DNA from: Blautia pseudococcoides
GTDB lineage: Bacteria; Bacillota; Clostridia; Lachnospirales; Lachnospiraceae
Assembly: GCF_001689125.2 (NCBI RefSeq)
Contig: NZ_CP015405.2
Span: 3,451,001-3,515,000, forward strand
Direction of reading: 5' to 3'
DNA: 64,000 nt
The notes under the pieces are model-generated. The model worked only from the letters and a program-made list of their open reading frames with translations, made no database searches and was not told where the DNA came from. Made by a program: the position numbers and the translations under genes. This document shows, in pieces, positions 35,883 through 44,417 of the stretch (position 1 is the stretch's first letter; every line of letters begins with the position of its first letter).

Positions 35883-37295
35883 TCAGTTTATATCCTGCTC
35901 CAAATCAACGTAATCCTGCGCATCCTGGATCGCCTCTTTCACATCCATACCATCCTGAAGCACATTGTTCAGGGTAGTTGTGCACATGTAGTCACCTAAT
36001 GTAAACGTATTTTCATTTACGGTAATAGCTGCAATCTCATCTTTTACCTCATTCAGAACATCGAATGGGTTTGTCTTAAAGAATGCAATGAACTTGTTGC
36101 TGGTATCCTGTGTAATGCTTGTATCTTCCCATACTGCAGTGTTGCAGACATCAAATCCAAGGTTCTCCCAGATTCCCTTACAGCCTTCTTCTGAGCATTT
36201 TGCATAGGCGATAAAGTCTGCTGCCAGTTCCGGATCAGAGGACTGGTTGGTCACAACTGTACCTGTACCGCCGATACCAACGGAACGAGGCTGTCCCTCT
36301 TCAAATACCGGGCAGGGAGCCATAGCCCATTTGCCGGATTCCTCAGGCATGTAATCCAGGAAACGGCTCATATACCATAAAGCTTTCGGGAAAGAAGCAA
36401 TGTTGCCGTCCAGAATGTTCTGGAATCCCGCTTCCAGATCAACATGTCCGTCCGGAGAAACCATAGCCAGTTCATCGTCCAGCCATCCCTGCTGCATGGT
36501 AAGCATTTTCTCCATGGATTCCGGAATCACAGCTTTGCCGTCCTTATCCACCTGATCATCACCATACTCAGCCATTGCCAGCCACATCCAGTCTGTACCG
36601 CCTGTATCCACAGAAGTCATCTTCACCTCGCCGTTTGATGCCTCTTTCAATGTCTCTGCAGCTGCAGTATAGTCATCCCAGGTCTTAATTGTTGTATAGT
36701 CAACTCCGTACTGTGATAACAGTTCATCGTTATAGAACATAACAGTAGCACCAACATGAGTAGGAGCGCCATAGTAATTGTCATCTTTGGAATAGATATC
36801 AAAACGTGACTGCACCAAATCTCCCATATAAGGCTCAAGAGCATCATTCAGCGGATAAAGCTGTACTTCACCCTGAAGGAAGTTGGGGAACTGGCCTCTC
36901 TCAATATCGCACAGATCCGGCGCACCTTCCCCTGTCTGAAGCGCCATGATCATCTTGTTGTGCATATCAGCAAATGGATATGTAGTGAAGGTCATCTGAA
37001 TCTGTCTGTCAGGATTTTCCTCATTCCATTTTTCCAGCATCTGTGCGTAGAACGTGTTGTGCAGTTCGACGAAAGACCACATCTCCATCTTTGTTCCTGA
37101 ATCTGGTCCTACTGTGGTAACTGCTTCCGGCTCTGCTTCGCCGTCTTCCCCTTCCGCATCTGCCCCTGCGTCCTGTGTATCCTCTGCGCCTGCGCCGTCT
37201 GTCCCCGCAGAACTTGCCTTATCTCCTCCGCATCCGGCCAGGAGACTTACTGCCATAGTTGTAACCAATAATGCACTGACTAATTTCTTCTTCAT
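35883..37295 (-). CDS. Carbohydrate ABC importer substrate-binding lipoprotein
   Basis: 470 residues. Lipobox LLAGC (Cys at residue 22) followed by an acidic Ala/Asp/Glu/Gly linker to about residue 65. Then a family 1 solute-binding fold: MWSFVELHNTFYAQMLEKWNEENPDRQIQMTF, DLCDIERGQFPNFL and the C-terminal NNVLQDGMDVKEAIQDAQDYV. First gene of the importer operon. Surrounding arabinofuranosidases point to arabino-oligosaccharides as ligand (inference from context). Confidence 0.93.
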   Translation of the reverse strand: MKKKLVSALLVTTMAVSLLAGCGGDKASSAGTDGAGAEDTQDAGADAEGEDGEAEPEAVTTVGPDSGTKMEMWSFVELHNTFYAQMLEKWNEENPDRQIQMTFTTYPFADMHNKMIMALQTGEGAPDLCDIERGQFPNFLQGEVQLYPLNDALEPYMGDLVQSRFDIYSKDDNYYGAPTHVGATVMFYNDELLSQYGVDYTTIKTWDDYTAAAETLKEASNGEVKMTSVDTGGTDWMWLAMAEYGDDQVDKDGKAVIPESMEKMLTMQQGWLDDELAMVSPDGHVDLEAGFQNILDGNIASFPKALWYMSRFLDYMPEESGKWAMAPCPVFEEGQPRSVGIGGTGTVVTNQSSDPELAADFIAYAKCSEEGCKGIWENLGFDVCNTAVWEDTSITQDTSNKFIAFFKTNPFDVLNEVKDEIAAITVNENTFTLGDYMCTTTLNNVLQDGMDVKEAIQDAQDYVDLEQDIN

Positions 37296-37396
37296 ACCTT
37301 AACCTCCTAAATCTTTTGCAAACATTTGAATTACTTTTTATTTTCCAAAAATAAACATAGTAAACAAAAATCCATTCCTATTTTGTACCACTAATG

Positions 37397-37408
37397 CACT
37401 CGCGAGTG
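37397..37408. promoter_or_regulatory. 12-bp perfect palindrome in the importer leader
   Basis: CACTCGCGAGTG, about 40-50 nt downstream of the predicted start of the binding-protein transcript. GC-rich palindrome in a very AT-rich region, hence a likely operator; LacI- or GntR-type binding is possible but no such regulator is in the window. Confidence 0.4.
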
Positions 37409-37454
37409 TACATATTGCACATTTTTCTGTGTTTTTATACCGGTTTATGTTCAC

Positions 37455-37518
37455 ATTGTATAATATCCTTTATATTTTTGTCAATATTTATTTATGTAAA
37501 GCCAAAATTAGTTTACAT
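37455..37518 (-). promoter_or_regulatory. Promoter of the ABC importer operon with upstream inverted repeat
   Basis: Minus-strand TTGACA (37479-37484), 18 nt, TACAAT (37455-37460). Immediately upstream is ATGTAAA-N11-TTTACAT (37494-37500 and 37512-37518), positioned like an activator site. Confidence 0.6.
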
Positions 37519-37618
37519 TTTTTTTTAATACCCCCTTTATGTTTTATCTTTTGCTAAACAATATCTCCGCAAAATACGAGATTCATTTTAGAAAAGCCCT
37601 TAGTTGTTTCATATTATA

Positions 37619-37646
37619 TTGACTTTTTTAATTTAAAGGATATAAT
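37619..37646 (+). promoter_or_regulatory. Promoter of the ArsR-like regulator gene
   Basis: TTGACT (37619-37624), 16 nt, TATAAT (37641-37646). TTGTATGGTC follows at 37703-37712, with TGTAT-N8-ATACA as a small dyad, 47 nt before the start codon: an autoregulatory site candidate. Confidence 0.6.
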
Positions 37647-37758
37647 ACTTTATATAATTCTAAAATTTAAAGCCGTAAAAAAGAGGGCCTTTTTCTTTTA
37701 ACTTGTATGGTCGTCGATACATCTATTTATTTTTACGCACAAGACTGGAGGAACGCAA

Positions 37759-38679
37759 ATGCTGCACATTAAATCACTAGAAGAAGGACTGAATATTTTC
37801 AAAGCCCTTGGCTCTGAAATAAGAGTTGAAATCATCAAGATTCTGCTTAAAAGCGATGGCATGAACATGAACGAGCTTGCTCAACACCTGAAAATCACCA
37901 ACGGTGCCCTCACCAGCCATATCCGGAAGCTGGAAGAAGCAGGTCTGATCTCTGTCGTAAACGAAACCGCATCCCATGGGAACCAGAAAAAATGCTCGGT
38001 GCTCCTGGATAAAATATTGATCGACTTTGAACCGCAGACAGAAAATGCCAACATCTTTAATGCTTCCGTCAAAGTGGGCCATTACTCCGATTTCCAGGTA
38101 ACTCCCACCTGCGGCCTGGCCTCTGCCACCAATATGATAGGGGAGATGGATGATGTCCGTTATTTCGCTCATCCGGACCATTATGAGGCGGATATTCTCT
38201 GGTTCACGCAGGGATATGTTGAGTATATGATTCCCAATTTCATCCCGCCGGCACAGAAAATTGACCAAATTGCCATCTCTATGGAAATCTGCTCGGAAGC
38301 CCCCAGCTTTAATCCCAACTGGCCCTCCGATATTTCTTTCTATCTGAATGACGTCAAGATCGGTTCCTGGATATCTCCCGGAGATTTCGGAGATGTTCCA
38401 GGCACCTTCACACCTACCTGGTGGCTGTCCAGCCTGAATCAATATGGTCTGCTGAAGTTCCTGGTCATCAATGACAAAGGAACCTTCATAGATGGAAAAC
38501 AGATTTCTGATGTGGGAATCCGCAGCTTCAACCTCACGTCTCAAAGCCTGCTGCGGCTGAAGCTGGCAGTAGAAAAAGATGCAAAGCATGTGGGTGGACT
38601 GACTATCTTCGGCAAAAATTTTGGAAATTACAGTCAGGATATTGATGTACAGATTTCGTATAGCGCCATAGAAGGATAA
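37759..38679 (+). CDS. ArsR-like winged-helix regulator with C-terminal sensor-like domain
   Basis: 306 residues. Residues 8-75 form an ArsR-type winged helix (FKALGSEIRVEIIKILLKSDGMNMNELAQHLKITNGALTSHIRKLEEAGL, split here only for description). From about 95 to 305 lies a beta-rich region (VGHYSDFQVTPTCGLAS, then ADILWFTQGYVEYMIPNF, FYLNDVKIGSWISPGDFGD) that looks like a jelly-roll sugar-binding fold. No cysteine metal site is seen, so the ligand is probably a sugar. It is divergent from the ABC importer and sits between the arabinofuranosidase genes, so it is the likely local regulator. Confidence 0.8.
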   Translation: MLHIKSLEEGLNIFKALGSEIRVEIIKILLKSDGMNMNELAQHLKITNGALTSHIRKLEEAGLISVVNETASHGNQKKCSVLLDKILIDFEPQTENANIFNASVKVGHYSDFQVTPTCGLASATNMIGEMDDVRYFAHPDHYEADILWFTQGYVEYMIPNFIPPAQKIDQIAISMEICSEAPSFNPNWPSDISFYLNDVKIGSWISPGDFGDVPGTFTPTWWLSSLNQYGLLKFLVINDKGTFIDGKQISDVGIRSFNLTSQSLLRLKLAVEKDAKHVGGLTIFGKNFGNYSQDIDVQISYSAIEG

Positions 38680-38715
38680 AATCTGAATGTCCGCTGTGAT
38701 CAGCAGATAAGAAAA

Positions 38716-38768
38716 AAGGAACCGTTCTGCCAGCTTTTTATAATAAAGCTGGCAGAACGGTTCTTTAT
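38716..38768. terminator. Bidirectional terminator between regulator and second GH51 gene
   Basis: About 19-bp perfect stem (GAACCGTTCTGCCAGCTT and its complement) with a short AT loop; flanked by TTTATA on the plus and CTTTTTTC on the minus strand. Confidence 0.88.
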
Positions 38769-38782
38769 AATTTAAGTTATAA

Positions 38783-40300
38783 CTACTTTATTCTAAAGGA
38801 AACAATGCTGCAGGGCGGAATGGTAAAGGAAAGTCCTTTCTCTGTTACTGTGAATTTGTGAAAAGGCTCTTCTTTTACATGATCAGGATTCTCGAACGTG
38901 TTGTGGGCATTCATATCCTGAGTCAGGATGGCCGCTGTAACATCTGTTGGGTTGAGTTCAGCGAATGTGGTTTCTACTTTTTCACTGTCTGTAACTGACA
39001 GGTTGTTCAGGGTCAGAGTCAGGATTCCGTCTTTGTCCATGGATACAGACTCGTGAAGTTTTGGTACTTCGTACTCTCCGTCTGAACCTTCAGCCGTTTT
39101 GTTGTCTGCGATGTAGCTCTCTACCAATTCTGCGTCCTGGTGCGTGCGGTACATGTGGAATACGTGGTACGTTGGTGTCAGGAGCATTTTTTCTCCTTCT
39201 GTAAGGATCACGGACTGGAGCACGTTTACAATCTGGGCCAGACATGCCATTTTTACCCTGTCACAGTGTTTATTAAAAATATCCAGAGTCAGGCCTGCTA
39301 CCAGGGCATCCCGCATGGTATTCTGCTGGTAGAGGAATCCGGGATTGGTGCCCGGTTCAACATTGAACCAGCAGCCCCACTCGTCCACTGCCATTCCAAT
39401 CCTCTTCTCCGGGTCATATTTGTCCATAATTGCCCCGTGGCGGTTGATCAGCTCTTCCATATATAGCGCTTTATTCAGACTCTTGTACCATATTTTCTCG
39501 TCAAAGTCCGTGGCGCTTCCTTTGATTTCCCAGCCTTCGGGATGAACATAGTAATGAAGGGACAGCATATCCATAAAGCCCTTATCCTTATGATTTCCAG
39601 GCTGTGGCTGGGCAAAACAGGTGTTTAATACGCCTTCTGTCCAGAAATAGTCTGCTACATTGGCTCCACAGCATACTTTCTGAATAGGATTTTCATTATT
39701 ATAGCTGCGAACATAGGTCTGATATCTGCGGTACAGGTTCCCATAATACTCCGGTGTCATATTTCCACCGCATCCCCAGTTTTCATTACCCACACCAAAA
39801 TAGTCAATTTTCCACGGTTTCTCATGCCCGTTTTCTTTTCTCAGATCCGCCATGGGAGAAACACCGTCAAAGGTAATATACTCCACCCACTCGCTCATTT
39901 CCTGTACCGTCCCACTGCCTACATTGCCGTTGACATAGGTCTTGCAGCCAAGCTGACTGCACAGTTCAAAGAACTCATGAGTTCCGAAGCTGTTGTCTTC
40001 CACTACGCCTCCCCAGTGGGTGTTGATCATTTTTTTTCTATTTTCTTTTGGTCCGATTCCGTCTTTCCAGTGATATTCATCGGCAAAACAGCCGCCCGGC
40101 CAGCGGAGCACAGGTACTTTCATCTCTTTCAGCGCTTCCACCACATCCGTTCTCATACCTTTCACATTGGGAATGGGCGAATCTTCTCCCACATAAAGTC
40201 CTTCATAGATACATCTTCCCAGATGTTCAGAGAAATGCCCGTAAATCTCCGGATTGATATGTCCCTGTACTTTTTTCTCATTTACATACAACTTTGCCAT
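38783..40300 (-). CDS. GH51 alpha-L-arabinofuranosidase (second type)
   Basis: 505 residues, no signal peptide. Acid/base Glu173 in [11 protein letters not shown] and nucleophile Glu307 in [28 protein letters not shown] is the family signature of the subgroup that acts on short arabino-oligosaccharides or arabinoxylan fragments. It starts directly after the stop codon of a GH43 relic (TAAATG), so it inherited that gene's promoter region. Distinct from the GH51 at 32350-33864 in sequence, not a recent duplicate. Confidence 0.94.
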   Translation of the reverse strand: MAKLYVNEKKVQGHINPEIYGHFSEHLGRCIYEGLYVGEDSPIPNVKGMRTDVVEALKEMKVPVLRWPGGCFADEYHWKDGIGPKENRKKMINTHWGGVVEDNSFGTHEFFELCSQLGCKTYVNGNVGSGTVQEMSEWVEYITFDGVSPMADLRKENGHEKPWKIDYFGVGNENWGCGGNMTPEYYGNLYRRYQTYVRSYNNENPIQKVCCGANVADYFWTEGVLNTCFAQPQPGNHKDKGFMDMLSLHYYVHPEGWEIKGSATDFDEKIWYKSLNKALYMEELINRHGAIMDKYDPEKRIGMAVDEWGCWFNVEPGTNPGFLYQQNTMRDALVAGLTLDIFNKHCDRVKMACLAQIVNVLQSVILTEGEKMLLTPTYHVFHMYRTHQDAELVESYIADNKTAEGSDGEYEVPKLHESVSMDKDGILTLTLNNLSVTDSEKVETTFAELNPTDVTAAILTQDMNAHNTFENPDHVKEEPFHKFTVTEKGLSFTIPPCSIVSFRIK

Positions 40301-40639
40301 TTATTTGTCCTCCTGCTTAAAATAATGTACACCCCAGATCGTTTCGTTGTTGTCTCCCGCCGCCGTGAAACACATGGTCCGGTTTCCGGCCTCTTCTTTC
40401 ATCTCGATCATCACCCCTTCATAATTCCGACCATTCAGTTCAACCGTCACATATGGAGTTCCTTTTTCCAGGGAAAAACGGCCCAATGTTCCGCCTTCCG
40501 GTTCATCTGCTGTGGCAAAACAGATCGAAGATTTCTTGTAGGTGGAGCTGGTACAAAAATACATCACATATTGTTCCATCTTCTCATTAAAAACCACATC
40601 CGGCGCCCAGACGGAATACCCGTACTGTCTGTCTTCGTT
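40301..40639 (-). pseudogene. GH43 arabinanase relic (5' truncated, internal deletion)
   Basis: 112 codons open after an in-frame TGA at 40640-40642. The first part (YSVWAPDVVFNEKMEQYVMY, then SSICFATADEPEG) matches the second blade of a GH43 arabinanase. It then jumps directly to a C-terminal beta-domain (PYVTVELNGRNYEGVMIEMK, then CFTAAGDNNETIWGVHYFK). The N-terminal catalytic Asp region and the blades with the remaining catalytic residues are missing, although the deletion kept the frame. A strong AAGGAGGGG site remains upstream, now leading only into a short wrong-frame peptide. Inactive as an enzyme. Confidence 0.8.
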
Positions 40640-40764
40640 TCAAATAATATCCCCTCCTTTTTACAAATTTCTAAAATATTATATCTTTATCAAAATTATA
40701 TTGTAATATACGCGCATTTGCAAGTCTTTTATTATGTTTTTATTGATTTTTTTATAGAATAAAC

Positions 40765-40774
40765 TTGTATGATC
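40765..40774. promoter_or_regulatory. Island motif variant TTGTATGATC
   Basis: Shares ACTTGTATG with the site before the ArsR-like gene and 9 of 10 bases with the TTGTATGGTC sites. It lies between the GH43 relic/GH51 unit and the intact GH43 gene, so it could serve either direction. Confidence 0.4.
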
Positions 40775-40792
40775 CACCTTAATGTTGTTCTC

Positions 40793-40821
40793 TTGTAAAT
40801 TATTTTACTATATGCTACAAT
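40793..40821 (+). promoter_or_regulatory. Promoter of the intact GH43 gene
   Basis: TTGTAA (40793-40798), 17 nt, TACAAT (40816-40821), about 50 nt before the ATG. Confidence 0.55.
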
Positions 40822-40872
40822 ACATAAAAAGTACCGGGAGAAAAGCTTCCGCCGTGAGAGGAGTTTTGAAAT

Positions 40873-42576
40873 ATGAAACAAATGAACATACTTCCAACCG
40901 CTGACTGCCTGTGCCGGGAAGGCCAGCAGACCGCCTGGCTGCGCCCCTATACAATGGATTGGAACACACCGGAATCTGACAGCCTGCATCTGGAATACAG
41001 CTACAACAAGTCAGACTGGTATCAGTTAAATGGAGGCAATGGTGTCTGGTTCCCCGATTTCGGCTCCGGACGGATCATCTCCCCAGCCTTATACCTGCTG
41101 GAGAACCACGGCTATCTTGTAACCGCCGGGGATGCAGAAGACGCAGACCGCCGGCACCTTGTAAGAACAGAGGATTTTATTCATTACACAGGGGCCTCTT
41201 ATACTGGTTCAGGCCGGGAGATTTCTGCTTCTTACCAAATAAAAAATGCGCCTCTTCCTGACGGAAGCCTGGAAATCCCCCTGTCTGTACTGAAGGAACT
41301 CCAGGCCGTATACGGCAAACCCGAACCTGTACTGCTTCATGCCGTGGAAGATATCAATGTATGTGTAAAGCCTGGCAGTTCCCCATCCCTGCCTGAGAAA
41401 ATCACCGTAGAATATACCAACGGTATGCAGGAAGAACGGGCTGTGAACTGGAATGTGCAAGCACCGGAAGACGCTGCAGGCAGCCACACATCTGTATTTG
41501 TTGCGGGTAGGCTGCAGGAAACCGTGTACCCTAATCCTTTTATTTATCACCGAGCTGATCCTTTCATTTATAAGCACACAGACGGCATGTATTATTTCAC
41601 AGCCTCTTACACAGATATGGAACACAACCTGGAAGGAAAATACCAGTATCTCTACATCATACTGCGCCGCTCCGCCACCCTTGGCGGGCTGGCGGACGGT
41701 TCCGGCGCCTATGAGGAAAAAGTGGTTTATGAACGCACTCCCATAGCCGGCGGCACTTTGAGTCCCCATATCTGGGCGCCCGAGATCCACTATATTGAGG
41801 GAAACTGGTACATTTACTACACCACCACCATCTCCGATGAATCCTCCTGGCGCATCCGTCCTCACTGCCTGGAGTGCAGGGACCGTGATCCTCTTTGCGG
41901 AACCTGGGAGTTAAAAGGCCCTGTTGTCACTGAAGTCAAGGATGATATTGCATTTACAGATTTTTCCCTGGACCATACACATTTTGAGCATAAAGGAAAG
42001 CATTATTTTCTGTGGGCCCAGAAAACAAATAATACGTCCGACATTTTCATTGCCCGGCTCTCCAATCCCTGGACCCTCTGCACCCCGGCAGTCCGCCTCT
42101 CCCACCCGGAATACGCCTGGGAACTCCATGGCTTCCCAGTGGATGAAGGCCCAGGCGTTATCAAACACGGGGATAAGATATTCCTGACCTTCTCAGGCAG
42201 CGGCACGGACGCCCTGTACTGTGTGGGACTTCTCTATGCAGAGGAAACAGCAGACCTTCTGGACGCAGCCTCCTGGAAAAAGCTGCCCTACCCTGTGTTC
42301 CAGAGCAGCCGTGCAACGGGACAGTTCGGACTTGGGCATAACAGCTTTACCAAATCAGATGATGATACGGAAGACCTGATCATTTACCACGGACGCCAGG
42401 AGGAACGATACCTGGCGGAGGCGGATTACCAGCCCCTTTACGACGCGGGGCGCAACGCTTCTGTGGGAAAAATATTCTGGGATGAGGATGGAATGCCTAA
42501 CTTCTCAGTACCGTCCCAGAGGATCGTGCGCAAAGATGAAGATTTAATTGTCCATGCCAAAATAACTGTAAAATAG
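40873..42576 (+). CDS. GH43 glycosidase with N-terminal accessory region
   Basis: 567 residues, cytoplasmic. An N-terminal region (1-215) includes an Ig-like segment (EKITVEYTNGMQEERAVNW) seen in bacterial surface or glycosidase proteins. The five-bladed GH43 propeller follows (about 220-560). Likely catalytic residues: Asp in HRADPFIY (base), Asp in TDFSLDHTHF (pKa modulator) and Glu in VDEGPGVIKH (general acid). Probably an alpha-L-arabinofuranosidase or beta-xylosidase acting on imported oligosaccharides. Its own promoter carries no motif copy in the spacer, but a variant lies 20 nt upstream. Confidence 0.9.
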   Translation: MKQMNILPTADCLCREGQQTAWLRPYTMDWNTPESDSLHLEYSYNKSDWYQLNGGNGVWFPDFGSGRIISPALYLLENHGYLVTAGDAEDADRRHLVRTEDFIHYTGASYTGSGREISASYQIKNAPLPDGSLEIPLSVLKELQAVYGKPEPVLLHAVEDINVCVKPGSSPSLPEKITVEYTNGMQEERAVNWNVQAPEDAAGSHTSVFVAGRLQETVYPNPFIYHRADPFIYKHTDGMYYFTASYTDMEHNLEGKYQYLYIILRRSATLGGLADGSGAYEEKVVYERTPIAGGTLSPHIWAPEIHYIEGNWYIYYTTTISDESSWRIRPHCLECRDRDPLCGTWELKGPVVTEVKDDIAFTDFSLDHTHFEHKGKHYFLWAQKTNNTSDIFIARLSNPWTLCTPAVRLSHPEYAWELHGFPVDEGPGVIKHGDKIFLTFSGSGTDALYCVGLLYAEETADLLDAASWKKLPYPVFQSSRATGQFGLGHNSFTKSDDDTEDLIIYHGRQEERYLAEADYQPLYDAGRNASVGKIFWDEDGMPNFSVPSQRIVRKDEDLIVHAKITVK

Positions 42577-42715
42577 CATTTTAAATCAAAGAAAGAGTTC
42601 AGCCTTACAGCGCCGGCTGCTCCCTGGGAAATCAACTTTCAACAAAAATTCGACAAATTTCCGCTATACTCCTGTATTATACTAAAGTGTCTCAAGGAAG
42701 AAGGAGGAAACGCAA

Positions 42716-44092
42716 ATGAACAAAAAAAAACATGAATTTCCACATGCATTTGTCATTCTGTTTGTCATTTTGGTATTAATGGTAATCTGCACATGGCTGG
42801 TTCCTGCGGGACAGTACAACAGAGTGGAAGTAGATGGAAAACAGGTTGTGGATGCGGACAGCTTTCAGTACGTGGAGTCTTCTCCCGTAGGTTTTATGGG
42901 ATTATTTCAATCCATTCCCCAAGGGATCCAGGATGGAGCTGCTTTGATCACCATGATTTTTACAATCGGTGCCGCAATCGGTCTTGTGAACAGCACAGGG
43001 GCTTTAAAAGCCGCAGTTATGACACTTTCCAAAAAACTCGGAGAAAAGCACAGTAAATTGGTACTGATCGGCATCATGATCTTCTTTCTTTTCATTGGAG
43101 GATTTCCTGCAATGCTGGAAGGCACCATTCCTTTTGCTGCCGTCTGTATTCCCATATGCCTTGCACTTGGATACGATGTAATAACAGGGATATCCGTCGT
43201 ATTCATTGCAGATATCGTAGGATGGTCAGCAGGCCCGGCAAACTATTATACTGTTGGAAACGCCCAGATTATCGGCGGGTTGGAATTATTCTCCGGCTTT
43301 TCCTATCGTATGGCAGCTCTGGTTGTACTTGGCATCATCAGTATACTCTACGTTATCCGCTATGCTGAAAAGGTACGGAAAGACCCATCAAAAGGGCTTA
43401 TGGCCGGGCATGACTATTCTGACCTTGCAGGAGACCAGGAAGAGGCTGCGTTTACCGGACGCCGGAAGTTGGTGGTCGTGGTATTTCTGGCTGCTATCCT
43501 TCTTATCGTTATTGGCTGCCTTAAATGGGGATGGGGGATGCCCGAGATGTCAGCCGTCTATATCATATGCGGTATCATATGCGGCATCATTGCAGGATAC
43601 AAGAGCGGAAAGATTGCAGACGAACTTTTAGATGGGGCAAAATCCGTGTTTATTGCGGCAATGGCTATCGGAATGGCAAGAGCGATTTCTGTTGTCATGC
43701 AGCAGGGATTGATTCTGGATACCATAATACACGGTCTGTCCGGTGTGCTGAAGGGACTTCCTGAAAGCCTTACCAGTATCGGAATGCTGGCAGTTCAGAC
43801 CATTCTGAATTTCTTTATCCCCTCAGGAAGCAGTCAGGCGCTGGTCACTATGCCGGTACTAATGCCGGTTGCAGAGATTACCGGCCTCAGCAAACAGCTT
43901 ACTATCCTGGCATTCCAATTCGGAGACGGCCTCAGCAACTTATGTTATCCTACCATGGGCGCACTTATTGCATTTCTGTCTTATGGACGTGTTCCTTTTA
44001 ACAAATGGATAAAATTTATCATGCCTTTTATGCTGTTGGCATGGGGCGCCTGTATCTTCCTTCTGGCTGCCGGTGCAGTCATAGGATATTAA
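42716..44092 (+). CDS. YfcC/DcuC-family carboxylate or amino acid carrier
   Basis: 458 residues, about 12 membrane segments. N-terminal FPHAFVILFVILVLMVICTWLVPAGQYNR is the hallmark of the YfcC branch (PF03606); the C-terminal FFIPSGSSQALVTMPVLMPVAEI, with the PSGSSQA substrate loop, also fits. Carries dicarboxylates, arginine/ornithine-type amino acids or peptides in related proteins; the cargo here is unknown. GAAGGAGGAAA precedes the ATG. Stands alone with a strong terminator. Confidence 0.88.
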   Translation: MNKKKHEFPHAFVILFVILVLMVICTWLVPAGQYNRVEVDGKQVVDADSFQYVESSPVGFMGLFQSIPQGIQDGAALITMIFTIGAAIGLVNSTGALKAAVMTLSKKLGEKHSKLVLIGIMIFFLFIGGFPAMLEGTIPFAAVCIPICLALGYDVITGISVVFIADIVGWSAGPANYYTVGNAQIIGGLELFSGFSYRMAALVVLGIISILYVIRYAEKVRKDPSKGLMAGHDYSDLAGDQEEAAFTGRRKLVVVVFLAAILLIVIGCLKWGWGMPEMSAVYIICGIICGIIAGYKSGKIADELLDGAKSVFIAAMAIGMARAISVVMQQGLILDTIIHGLSGVLKGLPESLTSIGMLAVQTILNFFIPSGSSQALVTMPVLMPVAEITGLSKQLTILAFQFGDGLSNLCYPTMGALIAFLSYGRVPFNKWIKFIMPFMLLAWGACIFLLAAGAVIGY

Positions 44093-44127
44093 GGCTCAAA
44101 TAGCCCACAACACAACAAAATTCGGTT

Positions 44128-44174
44128 CGCCATTCTGTCACGCATCTTTCCCGCTTGACAGAATGGCGTTTTTC
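44128..44174 (+). terminator. Terminator of the YfcC-type gene
   Basis: Perfect 13-bp stem CGCCATTCTGTCA / TGACAGAATGGCG, 15-nt loop, then TTTTTC. Confidence 0.88.
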
Positions 44175-44260
44175 ATTCCCATCTTTTCTCTGTAAATCTG
44201 AAAAAATGCTCCTCCCCCCTCCATTTGCATTCCCAATTCCCAAAATATCCACGAATTATA

Positions 44261-44289
44261 TTGACGATATTTTTCACAGGTGATATAAT
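44261..44289 (+). promoter_or_regulatory. Strong promoter of the GPH transporter/UroD operon
   Basis: TTGACG (44261-44266), 17 nt, TATAAT (44284-44289), about 120 nt before the transporter start. The leader contains a perfect Shine-Dalgarno AGGAGGTGA at 44334-44342 that serves no clear gene. Confidence 0.7.
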
Positions 44290-44417
44290 CCACATATAGC
44301 AATTGCAATGTATTTATATGCATATATAAGATAGGAGGTGAACCCAAAAGTCAGAATAGATATCATTGCAGACACTGGATCAATGCCCACAGACCCGGGC
44401 AGCAGAAAGGAGACTAT

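Noticed and set aside
44305..44335. Tiny leader frame (MYLYAYIR) in the GPH operon leader
   Set aside because: No ribosome binding site before it and no terminator/antiterminator structure after it, so no case for attenuation by tyrosine codons.
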